From: Methylobacterium sp. J-070
GTDB taxonomy: Bacteria; Pseudomonadota; Alphaproteobacteria; Rhizobiales; Beijerinckiaceae
Length of the DNA: 64,000 nucleotides
Reading direction: 5' to 3'
Assembly: GCF_022829385.1 (NCBI RefSeq)
Contig: NZ_JAKSXX010000291.1
Span: 32,290-96,289, forward strand
This document shows, piece after piece, positions 1 through 9,026 of this stretch. The notes below the pieces were generated by a model. The model was not told where the DNA came from. It made no database searches and saw only the letters and a program-made list of their open reading frames with translations. Made by a program: the position numbers and the translations under genes. How positions within the stretch are numbered: the first letter of the stretch is position 1; each line of letters opens with the position of its first letter.

Positions 1-617
1 CCGCAGCAGACGCCGATCCCCGCCGCCCGCACCCGCTCCAGCGTGTCCAGGCGGTCCGCGTAGCTCCGGGTCGAGACGATCTTGTCGTAGTAGTCCGGCC
101 CCGTATCGAGGTTGTGGTTGTAGGCCGTCAGGCCGGCCTCGGCGAGGCGCTCGGCCTGGCTCGCCGTGAGCATGCCGAGGGTCACGCAGGCTTCCATCCC
201 GAGCCCGCGCACGCCCCGCACCATGGCCAGCACCGCGTCGAAGTCGGGACCGTCCTTGGGGCTGCGCCAAGCCGCGCCCATGCAGAAGCGGGTCGCGCCG
301 GACGCCTTGGCGGCCGCGGCCTCGGCCAGCACCGTCTCCACCGGCATCAGGCGCTGGCGCGCGAGGCCGGTCTCCTTGTGGTGGGCCGATTGCGAGCAGT
401 AGCCGCAATCCTCCGGGCAGCCGCCGGTCTTGATCGACAGCAGGCTCGCCCGCTGGACGTCGGCCGGATCGTTGTGCGCCCGGTGCACCGTGGCGGCCCG
501 GTGCACGAGATCCAGCAGGGGCAGGTCGTGGATCGCGCGGATCTCCGCCACGCTCCAGTCGTGGCGGATCGCGGCGGGCTCGTCTTGCGGGGGACGGGGG
601 AGGATGGTCGCGCTCAT
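1..617 (-). CDS. bioB: Biotin synthase BioB, N-terminal part (runs off window)
   Basis: Radical SAM enzyme that inserts sulfur into dethiobiotin, the last step of biotin synthesis, in the cytosol. Reading the minus strand from ATG at 617 gives 205 codons with no stop before the window edge, so the C-terminal part lies outside. The radical-SAM cluster motif C-P-E-D-C-G-Y-C is at residues 67-74 (Cys67, Cys71, Cys74), followed by the family sequences RFCMGAAWR and YNHNLDTG. BioB proteins usually have about 320-340 residues, so roughly 60 percent is visible. No other biotin gene is within the window. The assignment is secure; the exact start was chosen as the ATG that gives a normal N-terminus ahead of the conserved HDW segment. 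Confidence 0.95.
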   Translation of the reverse strand, partial: MSATILPRPPQDEPAAIRHDWSVAEIRAIHDLPLLDLVHRAATVHRAHNDPADVQRASLLSIKTGGCPEDCGYCSQSAHHKETGLARQRLMPVETVLAEAAAAKASGATRFCMGAAWRSPKDGPDFDAVLAMVRGVRGLGMEACVTLGMLTASQAERLAEAGLTAYNHNLDTGPDYYDKIVSTRSYADRLDTLERVRAAGIGVCC

Positions 618-761
618 CCCGTGTTTGAGCCGGATCGGCGGCCAGAAATCAAGCGCCCGGGCAGCCGAGCATCCCAGGGTCAGAGCCTCGCACAGGACGT
701 CCGCCGCATCGCCGTCCGCAAAATTGGAACGCCCGGCGGCCAAGAACTGCGCGCGACGCGC

Positions 762-1844
762 TCAGTCCGTCTGGACGATGGCGCCGTACCAACCCAGTCC
801 GCGATAGGTCTCGTAGCCCGGCGTCCGATGGAACGCCGTCACCGCTCGGCCGTGCGGAGCGCGCACGACGCCGTTCGCCTGACCGTCCAGCCGGCACGCG
901 ATCCGTTCGGTCAGGATCCCCTTCCGGTCCGAGGCGGCCAGGACGCATCCGCGGGCATCGACGAGCAGCACGCGCGTGCGGTCGCGATCCTCGGGCGCGA
1001 CGCGGATTCCCGAGACGATGGCGTGGGCCTGCGGCTCCCAATCGAAGTGGATGGCGAGGACCCCGAGCGGAGCGCCGTCGACACGGCCATCCGCGCGTAC
1101 GCTCGCCGCGTAGGTGGCGACCTGGGCCCCGCCCAGGGCCGCGTCCCGGCGCACGTCGGCACACACGAAGGCATCCCCGCTCTGCAGGGCGAGCGCCTCC
1201 TGGAACCACGCTTCCCCCGAAACGCTCCGGCCGCGCAGATCGGCATAGCGATCCGCTCGACCCGTCGCCAGGATGCGGCCGTCCCGGCTGCAGATCCAGA
1301 GGTCGAGATAGACCGTGTAGGCGGCGAGGATGACGCCGAGGCGCTCCTCGGCATAGGCCGCCGCCGCCGGGCTGGGCTCGCCCACGCACGCCACTACGGC
1401 GGCGTCGGTCGCCCACCAGCGTACGTCGCAGGTCCGCTCGTAGAGGTTGCGGTCGATCAGCTCGACGGCATTGAGCGCGAGGTCGATCAGCCGGGCGCCC
1501 TGGACCTCGTCGGCCATGGCCGCCACGGCTTTCTGCAACTCGATGATCCGGCCGGAGAGGTGGAGATCCAGCTCCCCGGCGATCGCCTCCACCGCGGCGC
1601 CGAGGGTCCGCACCTCCTGCGCGACGACCGCGAAGCCGCGACCCTGCTCCCCGGCGCGTGCCGCCTCGATCAGCGCGTTCAGCGCGAGGATCTTGGTCTG
1701 GTCGGTGATTCGCCGGATCTGGCCGGTCTTCTCCTGGGCCGCCCGTTTCGCAGCCACCGCCAGCAACTCGATCGTCTTGAGTGTCGCCGGCTTCGACTCG
1801 GTTACGGCACCAGAGGATGGCGTGATGTTCGGTGAGACGTGCAT
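762..1844 (-). CDS. Soluble chemoreceptor-like protein: short MCP signalling segment followed by a Cache-type sensor
   Basis: 360 residues. Residues about 42-80 carry the highly conserved tip of the methyl-accepting chemotaxis signalling hairpin (ITDQTKILALNALIEAARAG, then GRGFAVVAQEV). The rest, about 120-358, looks like an extracytoplasmic-type PDC/Cache sensor with motifs such as NLYERTCDVRWWATD and a GRSVSGEAWF segment. The order is reversed relative to a normal chemoreceptor, where the sensor comes first, and I see no signal peptide or membrane helix, so the protein should be cytoplasmic. The signalling part is much shorter than a full MCP domain of about 170 or more residues and lacks clear methylation helices. 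It could feed a cytoplasmic chemotaxis array or be a decoy. Ligand unknown. The upstream ribosome site is weak, so the start is uncertain. Confidence 0.85.
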   Translation of the reverse strand: MHVSPNITPSSGAVTESKPATLKTIELLAVAAKRAAQEKTGQIRRITDQTKILALNALIEAARAGEQGRGFAVVAQEVRTLGAAVEAIAGELDLHLSGRIIELQKAVAAMADEVQGARLIDLALNAVELIDRNLYERTCDVRWWATDAAVVACVGEPSPAAAAYAEERLGVILAAYTVYLDLWICSRDGRILATGRADRYADLRGRSVSGEAWFQEALALQSGDAFVCADVRRDAALGGAQVATYAASVRADGRVDGAPLGVLAIHFDWEPQAHAIVSGIRVAPEDRDRTRVLLVDARGCVLAASDRKGILTERIACRLDGQANGVVRAPHGRAVTAFHRTPGYETYRGLGWYGAIVQTD

Positions 1845-2050
1845 GGGAAACCCGGCCGGTGGCGACCAAGAGTATGTAACGATCGTCTAAAAGGACCTTA
1901 ATCCGGGCCGACGGTCGGAATTGAAGTCTGATTCCGGATCGGTCGCGGCCGCAATTGAAAGTAGTATCGATATGACTGTATTCGCGCCGTCAACGAGTCC
2001 GGGCTGCCGCCTCCTGGAATCGGAGGCGGCGGCCGGTGTCAATCTCTCGA

Positions 2051-2923
2051 CTACCCGGCCGAGACCTTGGCGGTCCAATCGTCGAAGGCGATCACCGACT
2101 GGCGCTGCTCGCCCAGTCGCTCGATGCGCACCACCATCTCGTCGCCGGCCTTCAGGTAGCGCGGGGGTGTCATGCCGAGGCCGACGCCCGGCGGGGTGCC
2201 GGTGGTGATCACGTCGCCCGGCTCCAGCAACATGAAGTGCGACGTGTAGGCGACGAGCTGCGGCACGTCGAAGATCATGGTCGCGGTCGAGCCGGTCTGG
2301 CGGCGCTCGCCGCTCACGTCGAGGCTCATGGCGAGGTTCTTCAGGTCGGGGATCTCGTCGAGGGTCACCAGCCACGGGCCGAGCGGCCCGAAGGTCGGCG
2401 CGCTCTTGCCCTTGGTCCAAGTCGGCCCGCGGTTCATCTGCCACTCGCGCTCGGACACGTCGTTGCAGATGCAGGCGCCCGCCACGTAGTTCAAAGCCTC
2501 GTTGGCGTGGACGTAGCTGGCGCGTCGGCCGATCACCACGGCGAGTTCCACCTCCCAGTCGGTGCTGTGCGAGCCCTTGGGGATGATCACCGTGTCGTTT
2601 GGCCCGCACAGGCTGGACGGCGCCTTGTTGAAGATGATCGGCTCCGTGGGAATCGGCGAGCCGGTCTCGGCGGCGTGGTCGGCGTAGTTCAGGCCGATGG
2701 CGACCACGTTGCGCGTGCCGCCCACACAGGGGCCGAGCCGCACGTCCGGCGGGAGCTTCGGCAGGGTCTCGGGATCGAGGGCGCGCAGCCGCGCCAGCGA
2801 CTCGGGCGCGAGCGCGGGGCCGGCGATGTCGCGCACGAGCCCCGAGAGATCGCGCAGGCCCCCGCTCGCATCCACGAGGCCGGGCTTCTCGTCGCCGCTC
2901 GGGCCGTGCCGGAAGAGCTTCAT
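2051..2923 (-). CDS. Fumarylacetoacetate hydrolase (FAH) family protein
   Basis: 290 residues, the usual size for two-part FAH-family enzymes such as ureidoglycolate lyase-like proteins, 2-hydroxyhepta-2,4-diene-1,7-dioate isomerase and sugar-acid diketo hydrolases. Residues about 70-285 form the FAH catalytic domain: NVVAIGLNYADHAAE, the metal-site stretch DWEVELAVVIGRRA, the segment CNDVSEREWQ, and the C-terminal GDVITTGTPPGVGLGM. These enzymes use a divalent metal bound by acidic residues to cleave or isomerise C-C bonds in small diacids. The neighbours do not define the substrate: it stands alone, divergent from the FadL-type gene. The sequence supports the family, not the exact reaction. 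Confidence 0.9.
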   Translation of the reverse strand: MKLFRHGPSGDEKPGLVDASGGLRDLSGLVRDIAGPALAPESLARLRALDPETLPKLPPDVRLGPCVGGTRNVVAIGLNYADHAAETGSPIPTEPIIFNKAPSSLCGPNDTVIIPKGSHSTDWEVELAVVIGRRASYVHANEALNYVAGACICNDVSEREWQMNRGPTWTKGKSAPTFGPLGPWLVTLDEIPDLKNLAMSLDVSGERRQTGSTATMIFDVPQLVAYTSHFMLLEPGDVITTGTPPGVGLGMTPPRYLKAGDEMVVRIERLGEQRQSVIAFDDWTAKVSAG

Positions 2924-3326
2924 CGCCGCGACTCCTCATCCTTCCCTAGAACCGGTCTACGCCGGAGGCCGGGACCATGGCGGGGCGTCGTTCCCGGCGC
3001 AAGCGCGGGTGCCCTTACGCTCCCCCGGATGTGTCGCATTCTGGCAACAACATGGCGGAAAAGTGCATAACCGCGCGCTTCCGGATCTATTATTCAGGTC
3101 ACAAGATCTGAGCTGCAATACAATTGTCGCCCATGAATAGCCTTGTTTCCGAAACGATGCGCAGTCGAAGGGGCGCATCTTCCGATGGCGTCACTGCTAA
3201 TCCGCGCGCCGCCGGAAGTCGCCTTGGCGATTGCGATCATGCCCCTGGAACCGGCACCATGCGCGAAACAACGCCGGCGTCGGATCGTCAACCGCGCCGG
3301 ACACGACATAAGGGTTGGGGGACCAG
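2924..3326. promoter_or_regulatory. Divergent intergenic region between the FAH-family and FadL-type genes
   Basis: About 400 bases without a credible gene. The short reading frames here have no family resemblance. The stretch around 3056-3145 is relatively AT-rich and is the likeliest place for promoters. A purine-rich ribosome site (AGGGTTGGGGGA, 3311-3322) precedes the FadL-type ATG at 3327. I cannot define a convincing -35/-10 pair. Confidence 0.4.
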
Positions 3327-4640
3327 ATGGACGGGACAATGCGCGCGGCTATGCTCGCGGCGACGGCGATGATCCTCGGCGCCGGTCAGGCGCAGGCGGG
3401 GGCGTTCGGGATCCGGGAGCAGAGCACCGAGGCGCAGGGCCTCGCCTTCGCGGGCGCCGCCTCCGGCTCGGGGGGCGTCTCGTCGATCTTCTGGAATCCC
3501 GCCACGATCACCATGAACCCGGGCTTCGTCTCGGAGCAGAACCTCACCTATATCGGTCTGTCTTCCGAGATCCGCCCCGCACCGGGGACCAATCCGGGCT
3601 TCGCGCGGCTCGGGGGCTCCGGCGACATCGGGCAGGGTGCCGTGGTGCCCGCGGGCGCGACCTCCTACCAGCTCAACGACCGGCTCTGGCTCGGAATCGC
3701 CACCGGCGCGCCCTTCGGCCTCGTGACCAAGCCCAACCAAGTTTGGGCCGGCGAGGTCTACGGCCGCTCGTCGCGGATCTTCTCGCTGGCCTTCAATCCG
3801 GTCATCGGCTTCAAGGTCAACGAGTGGCTGTCGCTGGCGGCCGGCCCGAACATCGAGTATTTCCGCCTGACCCTCCGGCAGGCGCTGCCGATCCCCGGCC
3901 TCCTGCCGACCTCCTATCCGAGCTCGTTCCTCAAGGGTGAATCGTGGGGCGTCGGCTTCACCGCGGGCGCCACCCTGACCCCCCGCGAGGGCACCGTGCT
4001 GGGCATCGGCTACCGCTCCTCGGTGCACCACGACATCGACGGCTCGATCGGCGTGCCGCTGGTGGCGCTGGCGCCCCTCGCCGGTCAGGTCCGCTCCAAG
4101 CTGAACACGCCCGACAAGCTGAGCGTGGGCCTCACCCAGGCGGTCTCGCCGGTGGCCCGTGTGAACCTCGGCTTCGAGTGGGACAACTGGTCGAGGCTCG
4201 GCACTGTCGGCATCGTGTCGAAGACGCTCGGCCTGCCGGTGAATTCCCTGCCGCTGAACTACAAGGACGGCTACACCTACTCGATCGGCGCCGAATACGA
4301 TGCGGCACCGAACCTGACGCTGCGGACCGGCTTCGCCTACGAAACCTCGCCGATCGACTTCTCGAACCGCTCGGTGCGCCTGCCCGACGGAGACCGCTAC
4401 AATCTCTCGGTCGGCGCCAGCTACCGCTGGAACGAGCGCCTGACCCTCAACCTCGCCTACTCGCACCTCTTCCTGAACCGGTCACGGGTCCTCGCCGGCA
4501 TCGGGCGCGACTACAACGTCGGCAACATCGCCTTCGCGGGCTTGGTCGATTCGAGCGCCGACATCGTCTCGGTGGGCTTTCGCTACGTCTTCGGCGCCCC
4601 GCCGACCCCGGCTCCGGCCCCGCTGGTGCGGAAGTACTGA
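3327..4640 (+). CDS. OmpP1/FadL/TodX-family outer membrane transport protein
   Basis: 437 residues from the ATG at 3327; a TTG twelve bases upstream is also possible but the ribosome site fits the ATG better. A signal peptide (residues 1-24, ending QAQA) is followed by the FadL family N-terminus GAFGIREQSTEAQGLAFAGA and SSIFWNPA, which forms the plug or hatch region. The remainder reads as alternating beta strands with aromatic ends, finishing VSVGFRYVFG and a short proline-rich tail. FadL-type proteins take hydrophobic compounds such as long-chain fatty acids or aromatics across the outer membrane. Substrate unknown here. The PHA synthase lies convergently next door, but no link is shown. 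Confidence 0.93.
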   Translation: MDGTMRAAMLAATAMILGAGQAQAGAFGIREQSTEAQGLAFAGAASGSGGVSSIFWNPATITMNPGFVSEQNLTYIGLSSEIRPAPGTNPGFARLGGSGDIGQGAVVPAGATSYQLNDRLWLGIATGAPFGLVTKPNQVWAGEVYGRSSRIFSLAFNPVIGFKVNEWLSLAAGPNIEYFRLTLRQALPIPGLLPTSYPSSFLKGESWGVGFTAGATLTPREGTVLGIGYRSSVHHDIDGSIGVPLVALAPLAGQVRSKLNTPDKLSVGLTQAVSPVARVNLGFEWDNWSRLGTVGIVSKTLGLPVNSLPLNYKDGYTYSIGAEYDAAPNLTLRTGFAYETSPIDFSNRSVRLPDGDRYNLSVGASYRWNERLTLNLAYSHLFLNRSRVLAGIGRDYNVGNIAFAGLVDSSADIVSVGFRYVFGAPPTPAPAPLVRKY

Positions 4641-4650
4641 GTCCGACCCG

Positions 4651-4677
4651 CGGAACGCCCGGGCTCCGGGCGTTCCG
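4651..4677. terminator. Perfect 12-bp hairpin between convergent genes
   Basis: CGGAACGCCCGG, loop GCT, then its exact complement, lying between the stop of the FadL-type gene and the stop of phaC. There is no T-run on either side, so it may act as a bidirectional, possibly Rho-assisted, terminator or only protect the 3' end. Confidence 0.6.
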
Positions 4678-4725
4678 ATGCTATGCATCGCCGACCGGGG
4701 TGCATCCCGCCGGGGAGGATGCGCC

Positions 4726-6588
4726 TCAGGCGCGCATCCGCACGTAGGTGCCGGGCGCCGGTCCCAGCGACGGCAGCGCGTCGCCCCCGGGCTTCCGGGC
4801 CGCGACCCGCTCGGGCGCCTGCGCCTCGAGCCACTGGAACCAGTAGGGCCACCATGAGCCCTTGGTCTCCACGGCGGCGCTGATCCAGTCCTCCAGCGTC
4901 CCCTTCACCGGGCCGCCCGTCCAGTAGCCGTATTTCGGCTTCGACGGCGGGTTGATCACGCCGGCAATGTGACCCGAGCCTGCGAGGACGAAATCGACCT
5001 TGCCGCCGAAGGTCTTCGAGCCCTCGAACACCGACAGCGCCGGCGCGATGTGGTCCTCGCGCGTGGCGAGGTTGAAGATCGGCGCCTGGACCTTCTTGAG
5101 GTCGAGGCGGACGTTGCCGAGCACCATCCGGCCCTGCGCCAGCGCGTTGTCCAGGTAGCAGTTGCGCAGGTAGAACGAGTGATTGGCCGCCGGCATCCGA
5201 GTGGCGTCCGAATTCCAGTACAGCAGGTCGAAGGCCGAGGGCGTCTTGCCCTTGATGTAGTTGTTGACGATGTAGGGCCAGATCAGGTCGTTCGGCCGCA
5301 GCATGTTGAAGGCATTGGCCATCCGGGCGCCGTCCAGGTAGCCCTGCTCGGCCATTCGCGCCTCGACCTGGCGGATCTGATCCTCGTCGGCGAAGACCTT
5401 CAGGTCACCGGCATGGGTGAAGTCGACCTGCGTGGTGAGCAGTGTCGCGCTCTTGATCCGACGGTTGCCCGTGGCCGCCTGCATGGCGAGCGTCACGGCG
5501 AGGAGCGTGCCGCCCACGCAGTAGCCCGCCGCCGTGACCTCGCTCTCGCCGGTGGCGACGCCGATCGCGTCGATGGCGGCCTCGATGCCCTCGCGCATGT
5601 AGGACTCGAAGTCCTTGTCGGCGTGGCGCGCATCCGGGTTGACCCAGGAGATGCAGAAGACCGTCAAGCCCTGGTCGACCATCCACCGGAGGAAGCTCTT
5701 CTGGGGATTGAGATCGAGGATGTAGAACTTGTTGATCCAGGGTGGCACCATCAGAAACGGGCGCCGGAGCACCGTCTCGGTGGTGGGGGCGTACTGGATC
5801 AGCTCGATCAGGTCGTTGCGGAACACCACCTCGCCGGGGGTGACCGCCATGTTGCGGCCGACCTCGAACCCGCTCGGATCGGTCTGGCGCACCCGCAGCT
5901 GCCCGCCGCCGGCCTGAAGATCCTCCTCGTACATCTTCAGGCCGCGGACGAGATTGGCGCCGCTCTCCTGAAGGGTGTGTCGGATCAGCTCCGGGTTGGT
6001 CGGCAGGAAGTTGGACGGCGAGAGCATGCTGGTGAACTGGCGCAGGTAGAACTGCGCCTTGTGGCGCGTGTGCGCGTCGATCCCCTCGGCCTCCTCCACC
6101 AGGCCCTCGGCCCAGCGGGTGGCGAGCAGGTAGGCCTGCTTGATGAAGTCGAAATACGGGTTGGTCGACCACTCGGCGTGGGCAAAACGCGGGTCCCGCG
6201 GCTCTGGAAGCGCCACCGGCTCGGCCTGCTGCCCCTGGAGGCGCAGGAAGGTGGAGCCCCACAGCGACAGGAAGGCCTGCGACAGGCGCGCCTGGGCCTC
6301 GGCGCTCCGGCTCGGATCGGCCATCCATGCCTCGGCGACCTGCCCCAGGACCTTGGCGGCGTCGTTCATCTCGCTGCCGGTCCCGCCGCCCTGGGCGTCG
6401 GGCGCCAGGAGGCGGCCGACGTTGCGGCCCATCGCCTCCATGAAGTGTCCGGCATTGCGCGAGAGCGCCTCGAAATCCGGAAGCGGTGGGCTCGCGCCGT
6501 CCGGGGTCGCGCCGTTTGAGACCGACTTCGGAGGTTCGGTCCGGTTCGGCGCCTGCGGACTCGTCAAGCGTGCCTCCCTGTGCTTCAT
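4726..6588 (-). CDS. phaC: Class I poly(3-hydroxyalkanoate) synthase PhaC
   Basis: Polymerises (R)-3-hydroxyacyl-CoA into polyhydroxyalkanoate at the granule surface. From the ATG at 6588 the protein has 620 residues, in the class I range of about 560-620. The N-terminal PhaC domain spans about 115-285; the alpha/beta hydrolase part follows, with the lipase-like box G-Y-C-V-G-G at 355-360 (nucleophile Cys357). The later Asp in ATREDHIAP and the His in AGSGHIAG complete the Cys-Asp-His triad. Segments WINKFYILDLNPQKS and PPSKPKYGYWTGG are family signatures. A TTG at 6624 would add 12 residues; neither start has a strong ribosome site. It stands alone, divergent from a small lipoprotein gene; phaA, phaB and phaR are not in the window. 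Confidence 0.97.
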   Translation of the reverse strand: MKHREARLTSPQAPNRTEPPKSVSNGATPDGASPPLPDFEALSRNAGHFMEAMGRNVGRLLAPDAQGGGTGSEMNDAAKVLGQVAEAWMADPSRSAEAQARLSQAFLSLWGSTFLRLQGQQAEPVALPEPRDPRFAHAEWSTNPYFDFIKQAYLLATRWAEGLVEEAEGIDAHTRHKAQFYLRQFTSMLSPSNFLPTNPELIRHTLQESGANLVRGLKMYEEDLQAGGGQLRVRQTDPSGFEVGRNMAVTPGEVVFRNDLIELIQYAPTTETVLRRPFLMVPPWINKFYILDLNPQKSFLRWMVDQGLTVFCISWVNPDARHADKDFESYMREGIEAAIDAIGVATGESEVTAAGYCVGGTLLAVTLAMQAATGNRRIKSATLLTTQVDFTHAGDLKVFADEDQIRQVEARMAEQGYLDGARMANAFNMLRPNDLIWPYIVNNYIKGKTPSAFDLLYWNSDATRMPAANHSFYLRNCYLDNALAQGRMVLGNVRLDLKKVQAPIFNLATREDHIAPALSVFEGSKTFGGKVDFVLAGSGHIAGVINPPSKPKYGYWTGGPVKGTLEDWISAAVETKGSWWPYWFQWLEAQAPERVAARKPGGDALPSLGPAPGTYVRMRA

Positions 6589-6706
6589 CCGACAACCCGA
6601 TCGCGCGGGCCTCGTTTCCGACAAAATAAGGAGCGAGCCAGAGATTTCGCCAGTCCGGCCACGGAAAGCCGAAACATCCTGTCGATCTTCTCATGCCCCT
6701 GTGACT

Positions 6707-7108
6707 ATGGATCACGCCCTTTCACACCCGGTCCCCCGCGCGCGCGGGAGCGCCCGCCGTCGTCGCGTCGTCGGTTCGGCCGCCGTGGCAGCGCTCGCCG
6801 GGTCCCTCGCGTCCTGCTCCGGGGACGTCGTGCGCTCTCTGGCGTCGGATGCCGGGTACGGACCGCGGGTGGTCGCGGCGCCCGATTTCGTCACCGAGTC
6901 CCGCGGTAAGGGGAAGCCCGACTTCATGCCGGTGGGTGTCGATGCGCCGAAGCGCCCGGATCGGGCAAAGTCCGTCACCGGACAGAAGGCCCTGGAGGCG
7001 GACCTGGAGAGCGCCCGCGGCCGCAACGAGGCCCGCGGCCGGGCCGCGGCGAGCGCCGGCCAGGGGGCCGCATCCACCATCAAGCCGGCCCCGGTGCCGC
7101 CGCAATAG
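6707..7108 (+). CDS. Small lipoprotein of unknown function
   Basis: 133 residues from ATG 6707. An Arg-rich N-terminus (ARRRRVVGS) and a hydrophobic stretch lead to the lipobox L-A-S-C, predicting cleavage before the Cys and lipid attachment. The mature part is hydrophilic, rich in Arg, Ala and Gly, with a segment FMPVGVDAPKRPDRAKS and a Pro-rich end. I do not recognise a domain. It is transcribed divergently from phaC across an intergenic space of about 118 bases, which may hold promoters for both. Confidence 0.75.
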   Translation: MDHALSHPVPRARGSARRRRVVGSAAVAALAGSLASCSGDVVRSLASDAGYGPRVVAAPDFVTESRGKGKPDFMPVGVDAPKRPDRAKSVTGQKALEADLESARGRNEARGRAAASAGQGAASTIKPAPVPPQ

Positions 7109-7264
7109 CGCGCGTCCCCGAGCCCCTGCGCGGGTCACGCCTGCGAGGCATCGGGAACGGCTCGGGACGGTCGTTTTGAGGGTCGGCGACGGCCCGCAAC
7201 TCTGCTAGAGGCAATGGTTCGCGCGACCGGCCCAGATGAGAGACGCCAGATTCGGGACGCGCCG

Positions 7265-8494
7265 ATGGACACGCCCATGACCGACTTCCACCGCATCAAG
7301 CGACTGCCCCCCTACGTCTTCGAGCAGGTCAACCGGATCAAGGCCGCCGCGCGGGCTCAGGGCGCCGACATCATCGATCTCGGCATGGGCAACCCGGATC
7401 TCGACGCCCCCAAGCACGTCATCGCCAAGCTGTGCGAGACGGCGGGGCGTCCGCGCACCGACCGCTACTCGGCCTCCAAGGGGATCGCGGGCCTGCGCAA
7501 GGCCCAGGCCGGCTACTACCAGCGCCGCTTCGGCGTGAGCCTCAATCCCGACACGCAGGTCGTGGCGACCCTCGGCTCGAAGGAGGGCTTCGCCAACATG
7601 GCCCAGGCGATCACCGCCCCGGGCGACGTCGTGCTGGTTCCGAACCCGAGCTACCCGATCCACGCCTTCGGCTTCCTGATGGCCGGCGGGGTCATCCGCT
7701 CCGTCCCGGCCGAGCCGACGCCGGCGATGTTCCCGGCGCTGGAACGGGCCATGCGCCACTCGATCCCGAAGCCCGTGGCCCTGGTGGTCTGCTACCCGTC
7801 GAACCCCACCGCCTACGTGGCGAGCCTCGACTTCTACCGGGACCTCGTGGCCTTCGCGAAGCAGCATGAGCTGATCCTGCTGTCGGACCTCGCCTACGCG
7901 GAGGTCTATTTCGACGGCAACCCGCCGCCTTCGGTCCTCCAGGTGCCGGGCGCCATCGACTGCACGGTGGAGTTCACCTCCCTGTCGAAGACCTACTCGA
8001 TGGCGGGCTGGCGCATGGGCTTCGCGGTCGGCAACGAGCGTCTGCTCGCGGCGCTGACCCGGGTGAAGTCCTACCTCGATTACGGCGCCTTCACGCCGAT
8101 CCAGGTCGCCGCCACCGCGGCCCTCAACGGGCCGGACGACTGCATCGACGAGATGCGCGGCATCTACCGGAAACGGCGCGACGCCCTCGTGGAATCCTTC
8201 GGCAAGGCCGGCTGGACCATCCCGTCGCCCGCGGCCTCGATGTTCGCCTGGGTGCCGATCCCGGAACGCTATCGGGACCTGGGCAGCCTCGAATTCTCCA
8301 AGCTGCTGCTGGAGAAGTCCGACGTGGCGGTGGCGCCCGGCATCGGCTTCGGCGAGTTCGGCGACGAATACGTGCGGATCGCTCTCGTGGAGAACGAGCA
8401 GCGCATCCGCCAGGCCGCGCGCAACGTCCGCCGGTTCTTCGACGGCACCGACAAGACCCTGCACAACCTCGTGCCGATGGCGCGGGCCGGGTAG
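7265..8494 (+). CDS. PLP-dependent class I/II aminotransferase (alanine / LL-diaminopimelate aminotransferase type)
   Basis: 409 residues from ATG 7265; ATG 7277 and ATG 7214 (which follows AGAGG) are alternatives. Fold type I aminotransferase: IIDLGMGNPDLD near the N-terminus, PNPSYPIHAFGF, CYPSNPTAYVA, the cofactor Asp-Tyr in LLSDLAYAEVYFD, and the PLP lysine in TSLSKTYSMAGWRMGF (Lys242). The RLPPYVFEQVN start and VAPGIGFGEFGDEYVRIAL end match the subgroup annotated as LL-diaminopimelate aminotransferase or AlaC-type alanine transaminase. In alphaproteobacteria an alanine/pyruvate or similar transamination is the more likely role. It is monocistronic and ends at a GC-rich hairpin. Confidence 0.92.
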   Translation: MDTPMTDFHRIKRLPPYVFEQVNRIKAAARAQGADIIDLGMGNPDLDAPKHVIAKLCETAGRPRTDRYSASKGIAGLRKAQAGYYQRRFGVSLNPDTQVVATLGSKEGFANMAQAITAPGDVVLVPNPSYPIHAFGFLMAGGVIRSVPAEPTPAMFPALERAMRHSIPKPVALVVCYPSNPTAYVASLDFYRDLVAFAKQHELILLSDLAYAEVYFDGNPPPSVLQVPGAIDCTVEFTSLSKTYSMAGWRMGFAVGNERLLAALTRVKSYLDYGAFTPIQVAATAALNGPDDCIDEMRGIYRKRRDALVESFGKAGWTIPSPAASMFAWVPIPERYRDLGSLEFSKLLLEKSDVAVAPGIGFGEFGDEYVRIALVENEQRIRQAARNVRRFFDGTDKTLHNLVPMARAG

Positions 8495-8519
8495 CGCGCG
8501 GCATCGAAGGGGAAACGCC

Positions 8520-8554
8520 GTTCCGGGCCGGCTGGGCCAGCCCCGGCCCGGAAC
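8520..8554 (+). terminator. GC-rich hairpin after the aminotransferase gene
   Basis: GTTCCGGGCCGG pairs with CCGGCCCGGAAC over 12 bp around an 11-base loop, starting 26 bases after the aminotransferase stop. No T-run follows, so the termination mechanism is uncertain. Confidence 0.5.
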
Positions 8555-8669
8555 ACGGAGCCCGGCGGCGCTCCGCGTCGGTTCCCGCTCTATGGAAATG
8601 GGCAGCGTCGACCGCGGAGCTTTAGAGCGCTGAGATCTGACGCGTTCCGGACCTTCGGGCCCCGCCGCG

Positions 8670-9026
8670 TCACGCCGAGGCGGAGGCATCCGGGAAGCGC
8701 CGCCGCGGGGCGCAGGCCCGTCCGGCCGCGATCGTCGCCCGCATCGCGAGGCCGTTCGCCCTGTAGGTGATGGATGCGATCGCGGTCGACCTGTCCGGCG
8801 CACCGGCCCCGGCCCCTGCCGGCACCGCATCGAACCGGCTGACCCACAATGCGACCAATCCGGTTTCGAAGACCTGCGCCGCAGCCGCGACCGCGGCCAT
8901 GTCGCCGCCCGGCGGTTCCATGCCGGCGCTCCCCCGGCCAGTGCGGCGCATCACCGGATCGGGGGATGCGGCCGCCATCACCGATGTGCGCGAAAGTCTC
9001 TTCATCGAATCCGGGTCCGATTGCAT
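8670..9026 (-). CDS. Hypothetical protein (weakly supported)
   Basis: 118 codons on the minus strand. Third positions are strongly GC-rich, as in real genes here, and an AT-rich stretch lies just upstream (about 9040-9170), as expected for a promoter. I recognise no domain. The middle contains AQVFETGLVALWVSRFDAV and the end is basic. An internal ATG at residue 8 could be the true start. An opposite-strand frame of 105 codons covers the same DNA and looks less protein-like. It may also be non-coding. Confidence 0.35.
   Translation of the reverse strand: MQSDPDSMKRLSRTSVMAAASPDPVMRRTGRGSAGMEPPGGDMAAVAAAAQVFETGLVALWVSRFDAVPAGAGAGAPDRSTAIASITYRANGLAMRATIAAGRACAPRRRFPDASASA

Noticed and set aside
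3094..3339. 81-codon minus-strand frame upstream of the FadL-type gene
   Set aside because: Covers the probable promoter region, has no recognisable features and poor codon pattern.
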